From contig DYIZ01000046.1 of assembly GCA_020723385.1 (NCBI GenBank), positions 1-39,978 on the forward strand: 39,978 nucleotides of DNA. Direction: 5' to 3'. This DNA comes from Candidatus Aquidulcis sp. Its GTDB lineage: Bacteria; Chloroflexota; Anaerolineae; Anaerolineales; UBA4823. The notes below the pieces were generated by a model. The model was not told the origin of the DNA, ran no database searches, and was given only the letters and a program-made list of their open reading frames with translations. The position numbers and the translations under genes are program-made. Shown here piece by piece: positions 8,195 to 17,154 of this stretch (position 1 is its first letter; the number at the start of each line of letters is the position of its first letter).

Positions 8195-9529
8195 GTGAAA
8201 CGTAATCGGCTACTCATAACGATTGGAGGATTGCTATGGTTCGTGATCATCACAGGCTGCGGAATGTCGTCCACCCGGCTGGATGCTTTTGCAAAGAAGG
8301 AGGCTGGGCCAGATGTCGCTACCTGGTCTGCCGTCATGCCATCGGCAACGTCTCCTCACGCAACCGTAACCCCCACCCAGACCCCAATCCCAATCGGTAC
8401 GAGCACACCCACGCTCTCAGCCACGCGCACCATCGCACCAACAGGTACCGACATCCCAACCCTCACACCGACAGATGACCCGCTTCTGATAAGAAAAAAT
8501 CCTTGCGTGAGCTATTACGATCAGACTTTAGGAGCGCTCAAATTTGCCTGCCTGCGGGATGGCAACTGGGATATACAGATTGTGGATAACATCGGAAATG
8601 TCGGGAAGTATTCGTCGTTGGCATTTGACCGGCATGCGCATGCTCATATCAGCTACTTCGATGAGACAAACAGCGTTCTCAAATACGCCGCCTGGGATGG
8701 GGCGAATTGGCGCATTCAATTTGTTGATATCGATGGGGAGGTAGGCCAGTATACCTCCCTCGCCCTGGATTACTCTGGCAGTCCGGCAATCAGCTATTTT
8801 GATGTTGCACATAGCGCCATCAAATTAGCCTGGTTGACCGGTGATACCTGGCAAATTCGGATGGTGAAAACCGTGTTTTTGGCAGCGGATGATGATGAAG
8901 GGATTTCAGAGACTTCGTTGTTATTCGATACAGAAGGCAATCCCCTGATTGGCTATCTGGACAGTAGTGTAAGCGCATCCAAAGATTCCGGCGATGCATC
9001 CCTAAGACTCTCTAGCTGGCAAGATGGTCTTTGGGGTGTCGAGATTGTTATCCCTTCACTCACTGCTGTCAGCGGTTTTTTAGACTTCTCGCTCGCCCTG
9101 GATTCGCAAGGGAATCCAGGCCTCAGTTATATCCACAACGCGAACTTGTTCTTCGGAAGCTGGACCGGGAGTGAATGGGAGTTCCAAAACCTGGATAATA
9201 CGGAAAATGTAGGTGCGTACAACTCACTCGCCTTCGACAAAGACGATCACCCCCATATCAGTTACTTCGACGAAACCTCAGCCAATTTAAAATGCACTAT
9301 TTGGGATGGAAAAAAGTGGGGAACGCACAATGTTGACGTACGAGGCAACACAGGCCGGTTTACTTCTATCGCCATTGATCATAACGACACGCCTTATATT
9401 GCCTACTTCGATGACACAAATGGAGACCTGAAAATCGCCTATTATTCGGGCGATTGGCATTACCAGATTGTGGATTCAGAAGGCGTAGTAGGCCTGTATA
9501 CATCCTTGGATTTCGAGCCGGGTTATTAA
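8195..9529 (+). CDS. Lipoprotein with predicted seven-bladed beta-propeller
   Basis: A 444-residue protein from GTG 8195, with AGAGGAG placed correctly upstream. Residues 1-25 are a signal peptide with an ITGC lipobox, followed by a Pro-Thr-Ser-rich spacer to about residue 95. Seven imperfect repeats of about 47 residues follow, with the pattern Y-SLA-D--G-PHISYFD----LKYA-WDG--W----VD--G-VG. The first repeat lacks its SLA-D strand and the C-terminus supplies one (YTSLDF), which suggests a closed propeller with Velcro closure. It is probably displayed outside the membrane. No catalytic residues are apparent. It forms an operon with the TPR protein. Transcription appears to end before the lacI promoter at 9622, though no clear terminator was seen. 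Confidence 0.75.
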   Translation: MKRNRLLITIGGLLWFVIITGCGMSSTRLDAFAKKEAGPDVATWSAVMPSATSPHATVTPTQTPIPIGTSTPTLSATRTIAPTGTDIPTLTPTDDPLLIRKNPCVSYYDQTLGALKFACLRDGNWDIQIVDNIGNVGKYSSLAFDRHAHAHISYFDETNSVLKYAAWDGANWRIQFVDIDGEVGQYTSLALDYSGSPAISYFDVAHSAIKLAWLTGDTWQIRMVKTVFLAADDDEGISETSLLFDTEGNPLIGYLDSSVSASKDSGDASLRLSSWQDGLWGVEIVIPSLTAVSGFLDFSLALDSQGNPGLSYIHNANLFFGSWTGSEWEFQNLDNTENVGAYNSLAFDKDDHPHISYFDETSANLKCTIWDGKKWGTHNVDVRGNTGRFTSIAIDHNDTPYIAYFDDTNGDLKIAYYSGDWHYQIVDSEGVVGLYTSLDFEPGY

Positions 9530-9621
9530 TCCTCTTCTCCCATAGTCGTTCAATTCCAACCGGTTATAGGTGTACCCATTTAATTCCCACTGTTTCCACT
9601 ACAACTTTTTTCCGCGAATGC

Positions 9622-9650
9622 TTGACTCCCGGGAATGATTTCGCTATAAT
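9622..9650 (+). promoter_or_regulatory. Sigma70-type promoter of the lacI gene
   Basis: TTGACT (9622-9627), a 17-bp spacer, then a perfect TATAAT (9645-9650). The LacI-type operator begins 2 bp after the -10 box, so bound repressor would block transcription initiation. Confidence 0.75.
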
Positions 9651-9652
9651 TA

Positions 9653-9666
9653 TGGAAACGTTTCCA
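9653..9666. promoter_or_regulatory. LacI-family operator O1
   Basis: TGGAAACGTTTCCA is a perfect 14-bp palindrome with the central CG typical of LacI/PurR-family operators. It covers the expected transcription start of the adjacent promoter. Confidence 0.8.
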
Positions 9667-9728
9667 AATCAATTTGACTTACAACACCTCGCAAGCGCTT
9701 AGCTCAAGCTTGATCTTGAATAAAACAT

Positions 9729-9782
9729 CGCCTTTCGGCCTGGAATACGCTTAATTCGAATCATATCGCCAGGCCAAAGGCG
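9729..9782 (+). promoter_or_regulatory. Leader inverted repeat upstream of lacI
   Basis: CGCCTTTCGGCCTGG (9729-9743) pairs with CCAGGCCAAAGGCG (9769-9782), with a single bulged base and a 25-nt loop. It lies in the leader between the two operators. It is not followed by a T-run, so an mRNA-structure role is more likely than termination. Confidence 0.45.
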
Positions 9783-9799
9783 AAAATATCGGGAAGGCA

Positions 9800-9813
9800 T
9801 GTAAACGTTTCCA
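9800..9813. promoter_or_regulatory. LacI-family operator O2 overlapping the ribosome-binding region
   Basis: TGTAAACGTTTCCA matches O1 at 13 of 14 positions and ends 3 bp before the lacI ATG at 9817. Its centre lies 147 bp (about 14 helical turns) from the centre of O1, a spacing that would allow DNA looping. Confidence 0.75.
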
Positions 9814-9816
9814 AAT

Positions 9817-10854
9817 ATGACGAAACAAAACCCTTCTTCCAAAGTGACGATTGTCGAGGTAGCCCGCAGGGGTGGTGTTTCACTGGGCACAGTCTCGCGT
9901 GTGATCAATAACGATGTTCACGTTGCTCCCGAGACACGCGAGCGCGTTTCAAAAGTAATGCAGGAAATGGGATATGTCGCCAATCGCCAGGCGCGCAGCC
10001 TGAGGGGCAGCAAGACCAACGTGATCGGCGTCTTAGTGCCTGACCTGGGCACCGGCTATATCGGGGAAATTATGCACGGCATTGACACAGAATTGGGGGT
10101 AGCCCAGTTCGACTTAATGCTCTTTACCACCCACCGGACTGCTATCAAAGAAGCCAATTACGTTGCGAATATGGTGCGGGGTATGGTGGATGGGCTGCTG
10201 CTGGTTCTGCCGCGCAATCCTGCCGATTATACGGGGACGCTGACCCATCGGAAGTTCCCTTTTGTTCTCATTGACCACCAGGGTAATAGCGATCCATGCC
10301 CGGCTGTTGGCGCGACCAACTGGCAGGGTGCCTATAACGCCACAGATTATCTGATCAAACTAGGACACACGCGGATTGGTTTTATCACCGGCTCGATGGA
10401 CCTTGGCGCCGCGACGGATCGCCTGGATGGGTACAAAGCTGCCTTGCGTGTCAATCACATTTCCGAAGACCCCCGGTTGGTCTGCGAAGGCACCTTCTTC
10501 CAACCTGAAGGTTATTCGGGAGCCTGCGCTCTGTTAGATATTGACGCCCCCCCAACTGCAATTTTTGCTTCGAATGACGCTATGGCGATGGGGGCGATGG
10601 ATGCGGTTCGTGCCCGTGGTTTGCGTATCCCGGAAGATATCTCCATCCTCGGGTTTGACGATGTTCCTCAGGCAGCGCTGGTACGCCCGGCGCTGACCAC
10701 CGTCCGTCAACCGCTGGAACAGATGGGACGGGTTGCCACCCAAATGTTATTGGATCTGCTCCATGATCCGAGCAAACATCTCGACCGAATCGAGTTGCCT
10801 ACTGAATTGATCGTGCGCGGCTCGACATCATCCCCAAAGGACAAGGCTGGCTAA
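9817..10854 (+). CDS. LacI-family transcriptional repressor
   Basis: A 345-residue protein, normal for the family. Residues 10-35 (VTIVEVARRGGVSLGTVSRV) are the helix-turn-helix, followed by a hinge helix (ANRQARSLRGSKTN) and a periplasmic-binding-protein-like effector domain with IGVLVPDL and ILGFDDVPQAALVRPALTTV segments. It likely binds a sugar and controls the ABC operon that starts 153 bp downstream. Two palindromic operators in its own promoter and start region point to autorepression. No matching operator was found between lacI and the binding-protein gene, so control of the transporter may occur through read-through from the lacI promoter. The ligand is not identifiable; xylo-oligosaccharide is a contextual guess. 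Confidence 0.9.
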   Translation: MTKQNPSSKVTIVEVARRGGVSLGTVSRVINNDVHVAPETRERVSKVMQEMGYVANRQARSLRGSKTNVIGVLVPDLGTGYIGEIMHGIDTELGVAQFDLMLFTTHRTAIKEANYVANMVRGMVDGLLLVLPRNPADYTGTLTHRKFPFVLIDHQGNSDPCPAVGATNWQGAYNATDYLIKLGHTRIGFITGSMDLGAATDRLDGYKAALRVNHISEDPRLVCEGTFFQPEGYSGACALLDIDAPPTAIFASNDAMAMGAMDAVRARGLRIPEDISILGFDDVPQAALVRPALTTVRQPLEQMGRVATQMLLDLLHDPSKHLDRIELPTELIVRGSTSSPKDKAG

Positions 10855-10884
10855 CCATCGAGGGCGCGCCAGCCTTGCCTTTTT
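10843..10884 (+). terminator. Possible terminator at the end of lacI
   Basis: AAGGCTGG (10843-10850) pairs with CCAGCCTT (10869-10876), followed by GCCTTTTTCG. The stem spans the stop codon and the loop is 18 nt, so termination may be partial. Confidence 0.45.
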
Positions 10885-11007
10885 CGTTTGGAACCCTTTT
10901 TTGAAAGGAGTGCCAAAACATCCAGATTATACCTAATCTTTACTTCCTCAGCGTTTGCAGAATAAAACTTAATACCGACTGTTTGAAACAACGAAAAGGA
11001 GAAGAAC

Positions 11008-12327
11008 ATGTCTCGCAAGTTATACACTTTCTTGAGCCTCGTGCTGGTTCTTGCATTTGCATTAGCTGCATGTGCAAAACCTACTACCCAAGCACCGGCT
11101 GCAACATCAAAACCTGCTGCGACTAACACACCCGTAAAGGTCACAATTACCTGGTGGCATATCCAGGTAGCCGATGACCAAAAGGCGCTGTGGCAGCAGT
11201 TAGCGGATCAATATACCGCTGCTCATCCGAATGTCACTGTTGAAATTACAGTGCTCGAGAATGAGGCCTTCAAGACCAAGCTCGCCACCGTCATGCAGTC
11301 AGGTGATCCCCCGGATATTTTCCAAAGCTGGGGCGGCGGCACGATGAATGAATATGTCAGTGCTGGCCTGCTCAAGGACATTACCGCTGACCTCGATAAG
11401 GATGGCTGGCGGAACACTTTTTCACCGGGCGCTCTGGGTGTATACAGCTACAAGGGCAAAAATTACGGTGTGCCTCGTGATATGGGCGCGGTCGGTTTCT
11501 GGTACAACAAGGATCTGTTTGCTCAAGCTGGCATTACAAATCCTCCGACCACCTGGACCGAATTTCTCGATGATGTGAAGAAGCTCAAGGCCGCCGGCAT
11601 CACCCCCATCGCTTTGGGCGAGGGAGACAAGTGGCCCGGCGGGTTCTGGTGGGAATACCTGGCGGTCCGGATTGGCGGAAAGGCCGCCTTCGATGCCGCC
11701 TACAGTCACACTGGCGCTTTCACCGATGCGCCATTCATCGAGGCTGGTGTCAAACTCCAGGAGCTGGTCGCCCTGGAGCCATTCCAGGAGGGTTTCCTGG
11801 GGGCGACCTGGCCCGATGAGCAGGTGGTGATGGCAACCGAGAAGGCCGCCATGGATTTGATGGGACAGTGGGCGCCGGGTGCCTTCAAGGATGCCAGCGT
11901 TGACAAAATGGGATTGGGCGATAAATTGGGATGGTTCCCCTTCCCGGCGGTTGAAGGCGGCGCAGGCGATGCAGCCGACGCTCTCGGCGGTGGAAACGGA
12001 TTCGTAATCGGCAAGAATGCTCCCCCGGAGGCCGTAGATTTCCTCAAGTTCCTCAGCAGCGTCGACTCGCAGGTTGCCCAAGCCAAGATTGGCCTCTCAG
12101 TGCCCGTTGTCAACGGGGCTGAAGTGGGGCTATCCGACCCCATGCTGCTGCTCGTCCAAAAAGGCGCAGCCGCAGCGAAATATTTCCAGCTTTACTACGA
12201 TCAGGCCATGCCGCCCGCGGTTGGCTCTGTGGTGAATGACAGCGTCCAGGGACTTTTTGCCGGTACGCTCACCCCCGAGCAGGCTGCTCAGGCGATTGAA
12301 GATTCAGCCAAGAAAGAAGTTAAGTAA
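11008..12327 (+). CDS. Sugar ABC transporter substrate-binding lipoprotein (CUT1 family)
   Basis: A 439-residue protein with GGAG upstream of the ATG. Residues 1-21 are a signal peptide ending in a LAAC lipobox with Cys22, and an Ala/Pro/Thr spacer follows. The body is an extracellular solute-binding family 1 fold (ITWWHIQVADDQ..., GDPPDIFQSWGGG, GVPRDMGAVGFWYNKDLF). It would capture an oligosaccharide outside the membrane and pass it to the two permeases encoded next. No ATPase is encoded in this operon, so a shared MsmX/MalK-type ATPase from elsewhere is expected. The neighbours (LacI repressor, xylose genes, GH3 enzyme) suggest xylo-oligosaccharides or a related plant glycan, but specificity is not visible in the sequence. 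Confidence 0.9.
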   Translation: MSRKLYTFLSLVLVLAFALAACAKPTTQAPAATSKPAATNTPVKVTITWWHIQVADDQKALWQQLADQYTAAHPNVTVEITVLENEAFKTKLATVMQSGDPPDIFQSWGGGTMNEYVSAGLLKDITADLDKDGWRNTFSPGALGVYSYKGKNYGVPRDMGAVGFWYNKDLFAQAGITNPPTTWTEFLDDVKKLKAAGITPIALGEGDKWPGGFWWEYLAVRIGGKAAFDAAYSHTGAFTDAPFIEAGVKLQELVALEPFQEGFLGATWPDEQVVMATEKAAMDLMGQWAPGAFKDASVDKMGLGDKLGWFPFPAVEGGAGDAADALGGGNGFVIGKNAPPEAVDFLKFLSSVDSQVAQAKIGLSVPVVNGAEVGLSDPMLLLVQKGAAAAKYFQLYYDQAMPPAVGSVVNDSVQGLFAGTLTPEQAAQAIEDSAKKEVK

Positions 12328-12344
12328 CTCAAAGTTGTCGAAAA

Positions 12345-12380
12345 TGCGGGGATCGGGTTCGAGAAAAACCGATCCCCGCA
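12345..12380 (+). promoter_or_regulatory. Intercistronic hairpin after the binding-protein gene
   Basis: TGCGGGGATCGG and CCGATCCCCGCA form a 12-bp perfect stem with a 12-nt loop, starting 18 nt after the stop codon. There is no T-run. It probably protects the upstream mRNA or attenuates read-through, so that binding protein exceeds permease. Confidence 0.7.
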
Positions 12381-12411
12381 ACTTTGCCCAGCCCAGCCAG
12401 GCCCACCCACC

Positions 12412-13359
12412 ATGCAACCGATCCCTGCGATCCCGGATATTTTGAAACTCAAGCGAGGCACAGGTTCATCCCATCGTTTTCAAGATAACCTGACGATTGC
12501 CTTGTTTCTCTTGCCTGCCCTCATCCTGTTTTTGATTTTCGTCATCTATCCAATTTTTCAATCTGTTTATTACAGCCTTTTCGACTGGAAGGGTTTTGGC
12601 CCCGCAGTGGACTTTGTTGGGCTGGATAATTTCATCAATATCCTCACCGACAAAGTGTTTTTGATCGCACTCCGCAACGGGGTTTTCATCATCGCTTTCT
12701 CCCTGGTTTTTCAATTGCCCTTATCGCTGGCGCTGGCCGTGCTGGTGGGGCGAGATTTGCCCGGACGGGTCTTTTTTCGCACCATATTTTTCATGCCCTA
12801 TGTACTTTCCGAGGTTATGGCAGCCATTATGTGGCTGTTCCTTTACAACGCTGACCCGGAGCGCGGCCTGCTCAATGCCCTGCTGGTTCTTTTCCCCGGC
12901 GGCAAGGCCATACCCTGGTTGAGTGACACCAACATCGTTTTGCCGGCTGTTTTTTTGGCTATCACCTGGAAATATTTTGGATTTCACATGCTGTTGTATC
13001 TGGCGGGGCTCCAAAATATTCCAATTGAGATTGAGGAAGCCGGGCGCGTAGACGGCGCCAATAGCTTCCAGAATTTTTTCTACATTACCCTGCCCCTGCT
13101 TGGCAGCACGATCCGCACATCGGTATATCTGTCTGTGCTTGGCTCGCTCCAACAATTCATTCTGGTCTGGATTATGACCAAAGGCGGGCCGGTCAACGCC
13201 AGTGAAACTCTCGCTACCTATATGTACCGCTTTGGGTTTGTTCGTTTCCAGCTTGGCTATGGCTCTGCGGTGGCGATCTACATGTTCCTGATTTGTCTGA
13301 CCTTCTCCCTGGTCTACCGGCGGTTGACGCGCCAGCCCGATTATCTGACCGGATTGTAG
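12412..13359 (+). CDS. Sugar ABC transporter permease (MalF/UgpA-like)
   Basis: A 315-residue inner-membrane protein with about six transmembrane segments, beginning near residues 28-50. The EAA loop for coupling to the ATPase reads EEAGRVDGANSFQNFFYITLPLL around residues 205-227. It is the first of two permeases of the CUT1 importer and lies 84 bp after the binding-protein gene, the gap being occupied by a hairpin. The start ATG follows a weak ribosome site. It forms a heterodimer with the next gene product. Confidence 0.88.
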   Translation: MQPIPAIPDILKLKRGTGSSHRFQDNLTIALFLLPALILFLIFVIYPIFQSVYYSLFDWKGFGPAVDFVGLDNFINILTDKVFLIALRNGVFIIAFSLVFQLPLSLALAVLVGRDLPGRVFFRTIFFMPYVLSEVMAAIMWLFLYNADPERGLLNALLVLFPGGKAIPWLSDTNIVLPAVFLAITWKYFGFHMLLYLAGLQNIPIEIEEAGRVDGANSFQNFFYITLPLLGSTIRTSVYLSVLGSLQQFILVWIMTKGGPVNASETLATYMYRFGFVRFQLGYGSAVAIYMFLICLTFSLVYRRLTRQPDYLTGL

Positions 13360-13372
13360 AAAGCATGCGCTC

Positions 13373-14230
13373 ATGACACTCCCCTATTCACGCCCGCGCT
13401 GGAATACGAAAAAATTTGTTTCGAGATTTATTCAGTATTCCGTGCTTTCCCTGATTGTCGTGATTGTATTCGTCCCTCTTGTGATGCTGATATTCGGGGC
13501 GCTCAAAACACGCGGCGAGTTCATGACACGCCCCTACGTCGTCCCTATCCCTCCCAGGTGGGAAAACATCATCAGCATTCTGAGCCACGCTTCCTTCTGG
13601 CTGATGCTGCGTAACAGTCTCGTGGTGATGGTCGCCGCTACGGCGGGCGTTTTATTGGTGTGCAGTCTCGCTGCCTTCGTATTTGCCCGCATGGAATTTC
13701 GCTCCAAGCCCATCTTTATCAACCTCTTCACGGTGGGGCTTATGTTCCCGATCAATGTCGCCATACTGCCTGTCTATTTCGTCCTGCGCCAAATGGATAT
13801 GATTGACAAGTTGTGGGGCGTCATCTTGGTGCAAATCGCCTTCCAGTTATCCGGCAACATCATGATTTTGCGAGGCTTTTTCACCGCCATCCCGGCAGAA
13901 TTGCAGGATGCGGCGTACATGGATGGCTGCACCGTTTTTGACTTTTTCTGGCGCATCCTGCTTCCGCTGGCGCGCCCGGCTCTGTCGGCGGTGGCCGCGC
14001 TGACCATGATCGTCAGTTGGAACGATCTGCTGGTGCCGCTGGTGGTGATCAACAACGAAAAGCTGTGGACCCTGCCACTGGGAACCATGCAATTCCAGGG
14101 GCAATATGGGCAAGATTTGGCAATGATCTCGGCTTTCGTCGCGTTATCCGCCGTGCCCACGATCATTTTTTACCTGTTCGCCGAACGTCAAATCGTTTCC
14201 GGCCTGACAGCCGGCGCTGTAAAAGGTTAG
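13373..14230 (+). CDS. Sugar ABC transporter permease (MalG/UgpE-like)
   Basis: A 285-residue inner-membrane protein with six predicted transmembrane segments. Its EAA loop (AELQDAAYMDGCTVFDFFWR) lies near residues 178-197. It begins 13 bp after the partner permease and completes the CUT1 membrane channel. The C-terminus (LFAERQIVSGLTAGAVKG) is typical of the MalG-like subunit. The operon appears to end here, with a short hairpin over the stop codon. Confidence 0.9.
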   Translation: MTLPYSRPRWNTKKFVSRFIQYSVLSLIVVIVFVPLVMLIFGALKTRGEFMTRPYVVPIPPRWENIISILSHASFWLMLRNSLVVMVAATAGVLLVCSLAAFVFARMEFRSKPIFINLFTVGLMFPINVAILPVYFVLRQMDMIDKLWGVILVQIAFQLSGNIMILRGFFTAIPAELQDAAYMDGCTVFDFFWRILLPLARPALSAVAALTMIVSWNDLLVPLVVINNEKLWTLPLGTMQFQGQYGQDLAMISAFVALSAVPTIIFYLFAERQIVSGLTAGAVKG

Positions 14231-14234
14231 CGCC
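14213..14234 (+). terminator. Short hairpin at the end of the CUT1 operon
   Basis: GGCGCT (14213-14218) pairs with AGCGCC (14229-14234) across the stop codon and is followed by TTCTTC. This is a weak terminator candidate separating the CUT1 operon from xylF. Confidence 0.35.
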
Positions 14235-14397
14235 TTCTTCACAAGGTCTCATCAGATCGGCGCGAACAATATAGATGCAATGTCATTTTCAAGGAGGTCT
14301 ATGCAGAGATAGCCAGCAAAGATAGTCAACAGATTTTCGACCCGCACAAGTCAGTTGTACTGCATCCTATTCATCATCAACATTAAGGAGAATGAGA

Positions 14398-15501
14398 ATG
14401 AAATCCAATCGTATTTTGCTCACTATTTTCAGCCTGATCATTATCGCCGTGTTGATAACAGGTTGTGGCGGCACTTCCTCGAAAAAAACCAAGATTGGCC
14501 TGTCTTTTTCGGATTTCGCGACCGAACGCTGGAAAAGAGAAGCCGACCAAATGACCCAATTGCTCGAAGCAAAGGGTTATGAGGTGGTTGTTCAGGAAGC
14601 TAACCATGACGTTAAATTGCAGAATGATCAGATTGACAATATGGTCGCGCAAGGCGTAAAAGGTCTTATCGTCATTGCCGAAGACGGCGATGCCGCGGTC
14701 ACCTCTGTGGACAAGGCCGCCAAAGCGGGCGTGATCGTGGTTGCCTACGACCGCCTGATCAAGACTTCCAGCATTGCGGCTTACCTATCTTTCAACAACG
14801 TTGAGGTTGGTCGCCAGGAAGCGCTGGGTGTGATGACGGCGCTGGGAATTCCCGGAAGCGCCACCTGGACCAAAGATAACCCTGCCAAGATCGTCCTATC
14901 CGGCGGCTCCCCGACCGATAACAACGCCATCCTCGTCCGCCAGGGCCAGATGGAAGTCATCCAACCCTACCTCGACCAGGGTATCATCAAAGTTGTGGCT
15001 GATCAGTGGGTAGATAACTGGGATGCCGCCACAGCCGAGAAGATGATGGAAAATATCCTCACGGCTCAGCAGAATAAGATTGACGGCGTGATCGCCTCCA
15101 ACGACGGCACCGCGTTGGGCGAGCTGCAAGCGATGAAAGCCCAGGGATTGGCAGGCAATGTGCCCATCTCCGGCCAGGATGCAACAGCCGACGGCTGCAA
15201 CAGTATCGTGAAAGGCGAGCAGACCGTCAGCGTTTACAAGGACATCCGCCTGCTCACCCCCATGGCGGTTGACCTGTTGGATTCCCTGCTGAAAGGTCAG
15301 AAAGTCGCCGATTTGGAGCAATTCACACTGGCAGAGCTGACCAACGACACGTCCAAAACCGGCAATGTCCAGGCTCTCTTCCTCCCGGTTCAGCAGGTCA
15401 CCAAAGACAACGTCTACGAACTCATCGTGAAAAGCGGCTTCCAGCCCTATGACGATGTGTATCGCGATATTCCCGAAAGCCAGCGCCCTCCGAAGCCTTA
15501 G
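14398..15501 (+). CDS. xylF: D-xylose ABC transporter substrate-binding lipoprotein
   Basis: A 367-residue protein from ATG 14398, chosen over the ATG at 14392 because AAGGAG (14384-14389) is 8 nt away rather than 2. Signal peptide residues 1-22 end in LITGC (Cys23). The body is a periplasmic-binding-protein fold with XylF-type motifs: a start like IGLSFSDFATERW, VIVVAYDRLI near residue 120, and ASNDGTALGELQAM. It delivers xylose to the XylG/XylH transporter encoded directly downstream. It is preceded by a 167-bp gap with no LacI-type operator. It is followed by a hairpin, as is the other plus-strand binding-protein gene. Confidence 0.92.
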   Translation: MKSNRILLTIFSLIIIAVLITGCGGTSSKKTKIGLSFSDFATERWKREADQMTQLLEAKGYEVVVQEANHDVKLQNDQIDNMVAQGVKGLIVIAEDGDAAVTSVDKAAKAGVIVVAYDRLIKTSSIAAYLSFNNVEVGRQEALGVMTALGIPGSATWTKDNPAKIVLSGGSPTDNNAILVRQGQMEVIQPYLDQGIIKVVADQWVDNWDAATAEKMMENILTAQQNKIDGVIASNDGTALGELQAMKAQGLAGNVPISGQDATADGCNSIVKGEQTVSVYKDIRLLTPMAVDLLDSLLKGQKVADLEQFTLAELTNDTSKTGNVQALFLPVQQVTKDNVYELIVKSGFQPYDDVYRDIPESQRPPKP

Positions 15502-15523
15502 GCGTCGGTTCCTCCTCCTCCCT

Positions 15524-15559
15524 TTCCCGGCCTCTCAGTCCCAACTGGGGGGCCGGGAA
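15524..15559 (+). promoter_or_regulatory. Intercistronic hairpin after xylF
   Basis: TTCCCGGCC and GGCCGGGAA form a 9-bp perfect stem beginning 23 nt after the xylF stop. There is no T-run. The position matches the hairpins that follow the other two binding-protein genes. Confidence 0.65.
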
Positions 15560-15592
15560 TCCTCGCAAATAGAATATCCTCCAGGCAAAGAG

Positions 15593-17131
15593 ATGGCGAT
15601 GAATAATGACATAATCCTCGAATTCAGAAATGTCACCAAGCGATTTCCGGGTGTGGTGGCATTGAGTGATGCTTCCTTCCAGATTCGCCGGGGAGAGATC
15701 CATGGGATTTGCGGCGAGAACGGGGCTGGAAAATCCACCTTGATGAAAATCCTCTCGGGGGTTTACCCTCACGGGACTTACGAAGGCCATGTAATTTACA
15801 ACGGCGAGGAACTGAAATTACGGGCAAGCTCAATTCACGAAGCCGCCGAAAGAGGGATTGCTATCGTTTACCAGGAGCTGACGCTGATCCCAACCATGAC
15901 CGTTGGGGAAAATGTCTTCCTGGGACGCGAGCCGGTCGAATTTGGCGTGATCAACCGGGATAAGCTGTATGCGGATACGCGCGCTATCCTCTCCAAATAC
16001 CAAATGGACGTTTCTCCGCTCGAAATCGTCAAGAATCTGGGGGTTGGTAAGATGCAAATGGTCGAGATCGCCAAGGCTCTTTCCGAAAACGCCAAAGTCT
16101 TGATTTTGGATGAGCCTACCAGTGCGCTCAGTAAAGCAGAGGTCGAAAAATTGATGGGAATTTTGAGGGGGTTAAAAGAGCACGGCGTCACTTGCATTTA
16201 TATCAGCCATAAACTTGAGGAGTTTTTCCAGATCACGGATTCGATCACTGTCTTGCGCGATGGCAAGATGATTACCACTCAGCCAACGAGTGAGCTAAAT
16301 CTCGAAAAATTGGTCAGCACCATGGTCGGGCGCGAAATGAAAGAGCGTTTCCCCAAGGGAAAGCGCAGCCCAGGCCGGGTGATTTTCGAGGTGGAAAACC
16401 TTCACGCTCTCGATCCCAATGATTCTGAACGGGAAGTTTTGAAAGGCGTCTCTTTTGATCTGCGGGAAGGGGAAATCCTCGGCATCGCCGGTCTCATGGG
16501 TTCCGGACGCACCGAGTTGGTTATGACCATCTTTGGGGAATACGGAAAAATCACCAGTGGCAAGATCAGGCTGAATGGGCGTGAAATCAAGATCAAAAGC
16601 TCGCATGAAGCCATGCTGCATGGCATCAGCCTGGTTCCTGAAGATCGCAAACAGCACGGATTGGTCTTGATCCAGTCAATTTTGAGAAATATTTCCCTGG
16701 CGAATCTGGATCAATTTGCACACTGGTTCAGGATTGATGATTCCGCCGAGCTTAAAGCAAGCTTGAGCTTTGCCAAAAGCCTGGCGATCAAAGCGCCCGA
16801 CTTGCACGCACCCGCCGATTCTCTGTCGGGAGGCAACCAGCAAAAAGTCGTAATTTCCAAATGGCTGATGTCCAAACCAAAAGTATTGATCATGGACGAC
16901 CCCACGCGAGGGGTTGATGTGGGAGCGAAATTTGAAATTTACAAGTTGATGAATGACTTGAGCGAGAGCGGCATCTCGATCATCATGATTTCCAGCGAAT
17001 TGGAGGAAGTCGTGGGCATGAGCGACAGGATCATGGTGATGTGCGAGGATAAATCTAATGGCACGTTCGATGTTTCAGAAGCAACGCAAGAAAGAATCAT
17101 GGCTTTAGCGACCGGCATCTCAGCAGGTTGA
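15593..17131 (+). CDS. xylG: D-xylose ABC transporter ATP-binding protein (two ABC domains)
   Basis: A 512-residue protein from ATG 15593; ATG 15599 is equally possible and the ribosome site is weak. The N-terminal ABC domain has Walker A GENGAGKS at residues 41-48 and Walker B VLILDEPTSAL. The C-terminal domain has a degenerate Walker A (GLMGSGRTE), signature LSGGNQQKV and VLIMDDPTRGVDVGAK. This two-domain architecture with one degenerate site is standard for CUT2 sugar ATPases. It energises xylose import with XylH. An in-frame upstream extension to 15449 would overlap xylF and is rejected. Confidence 0.93.
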   Translation: MAMNNDIILEFRNVTKRFPGVVALSDASFQIRRGEIHGICGENGAGKSTLMKILSGVYPHGTYEGHVIYNGEELKLRASSIHEAAERGIAIVYQELTLIPTMTVGENVFLGREPVEFGVINRDKLYADTRAILSKYQMDVSPLEIVKNLGVGKMQMVEIAKALSENAKVLILDEPTSALSKAEVEKLMGILRGLKEHGVTCIYISHKLEEFFQITDSITVLRDGKMITTQPTSELNLEKLVSTMVGREMKERFPKGKRSPGRVIFEVENLHALDPNDSEREVLKGVSFDLREGEILGIAGLMGSGRTELVMTIFGEYGKITSGKIRLNGREIKIKSSHEAMLHGISLVPEDRKQHGLVLIQSILRNISLANLDQFAHWFRIDDSAELKASLSFAKSLAIKAPDLHAPADSLSGGNQQKVVISKWLMSKPKVLIMDDPTRGVDVGAKFEIYKLMNDLSESGISIIMISSELEEVVGMSDRIMVMCEDKSNGTFDVSEATQERIMALATGISAG

Positions 17132-17154
17132 TTCCATATCGAAAGGCGATCACA

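Noticed and set aside
15449-15592. N-terminal extension of XylG
   Set aside because: It overlaps the end of xylF and crosses the intercistronic hairpin; the family start is at 15593 or 15599.
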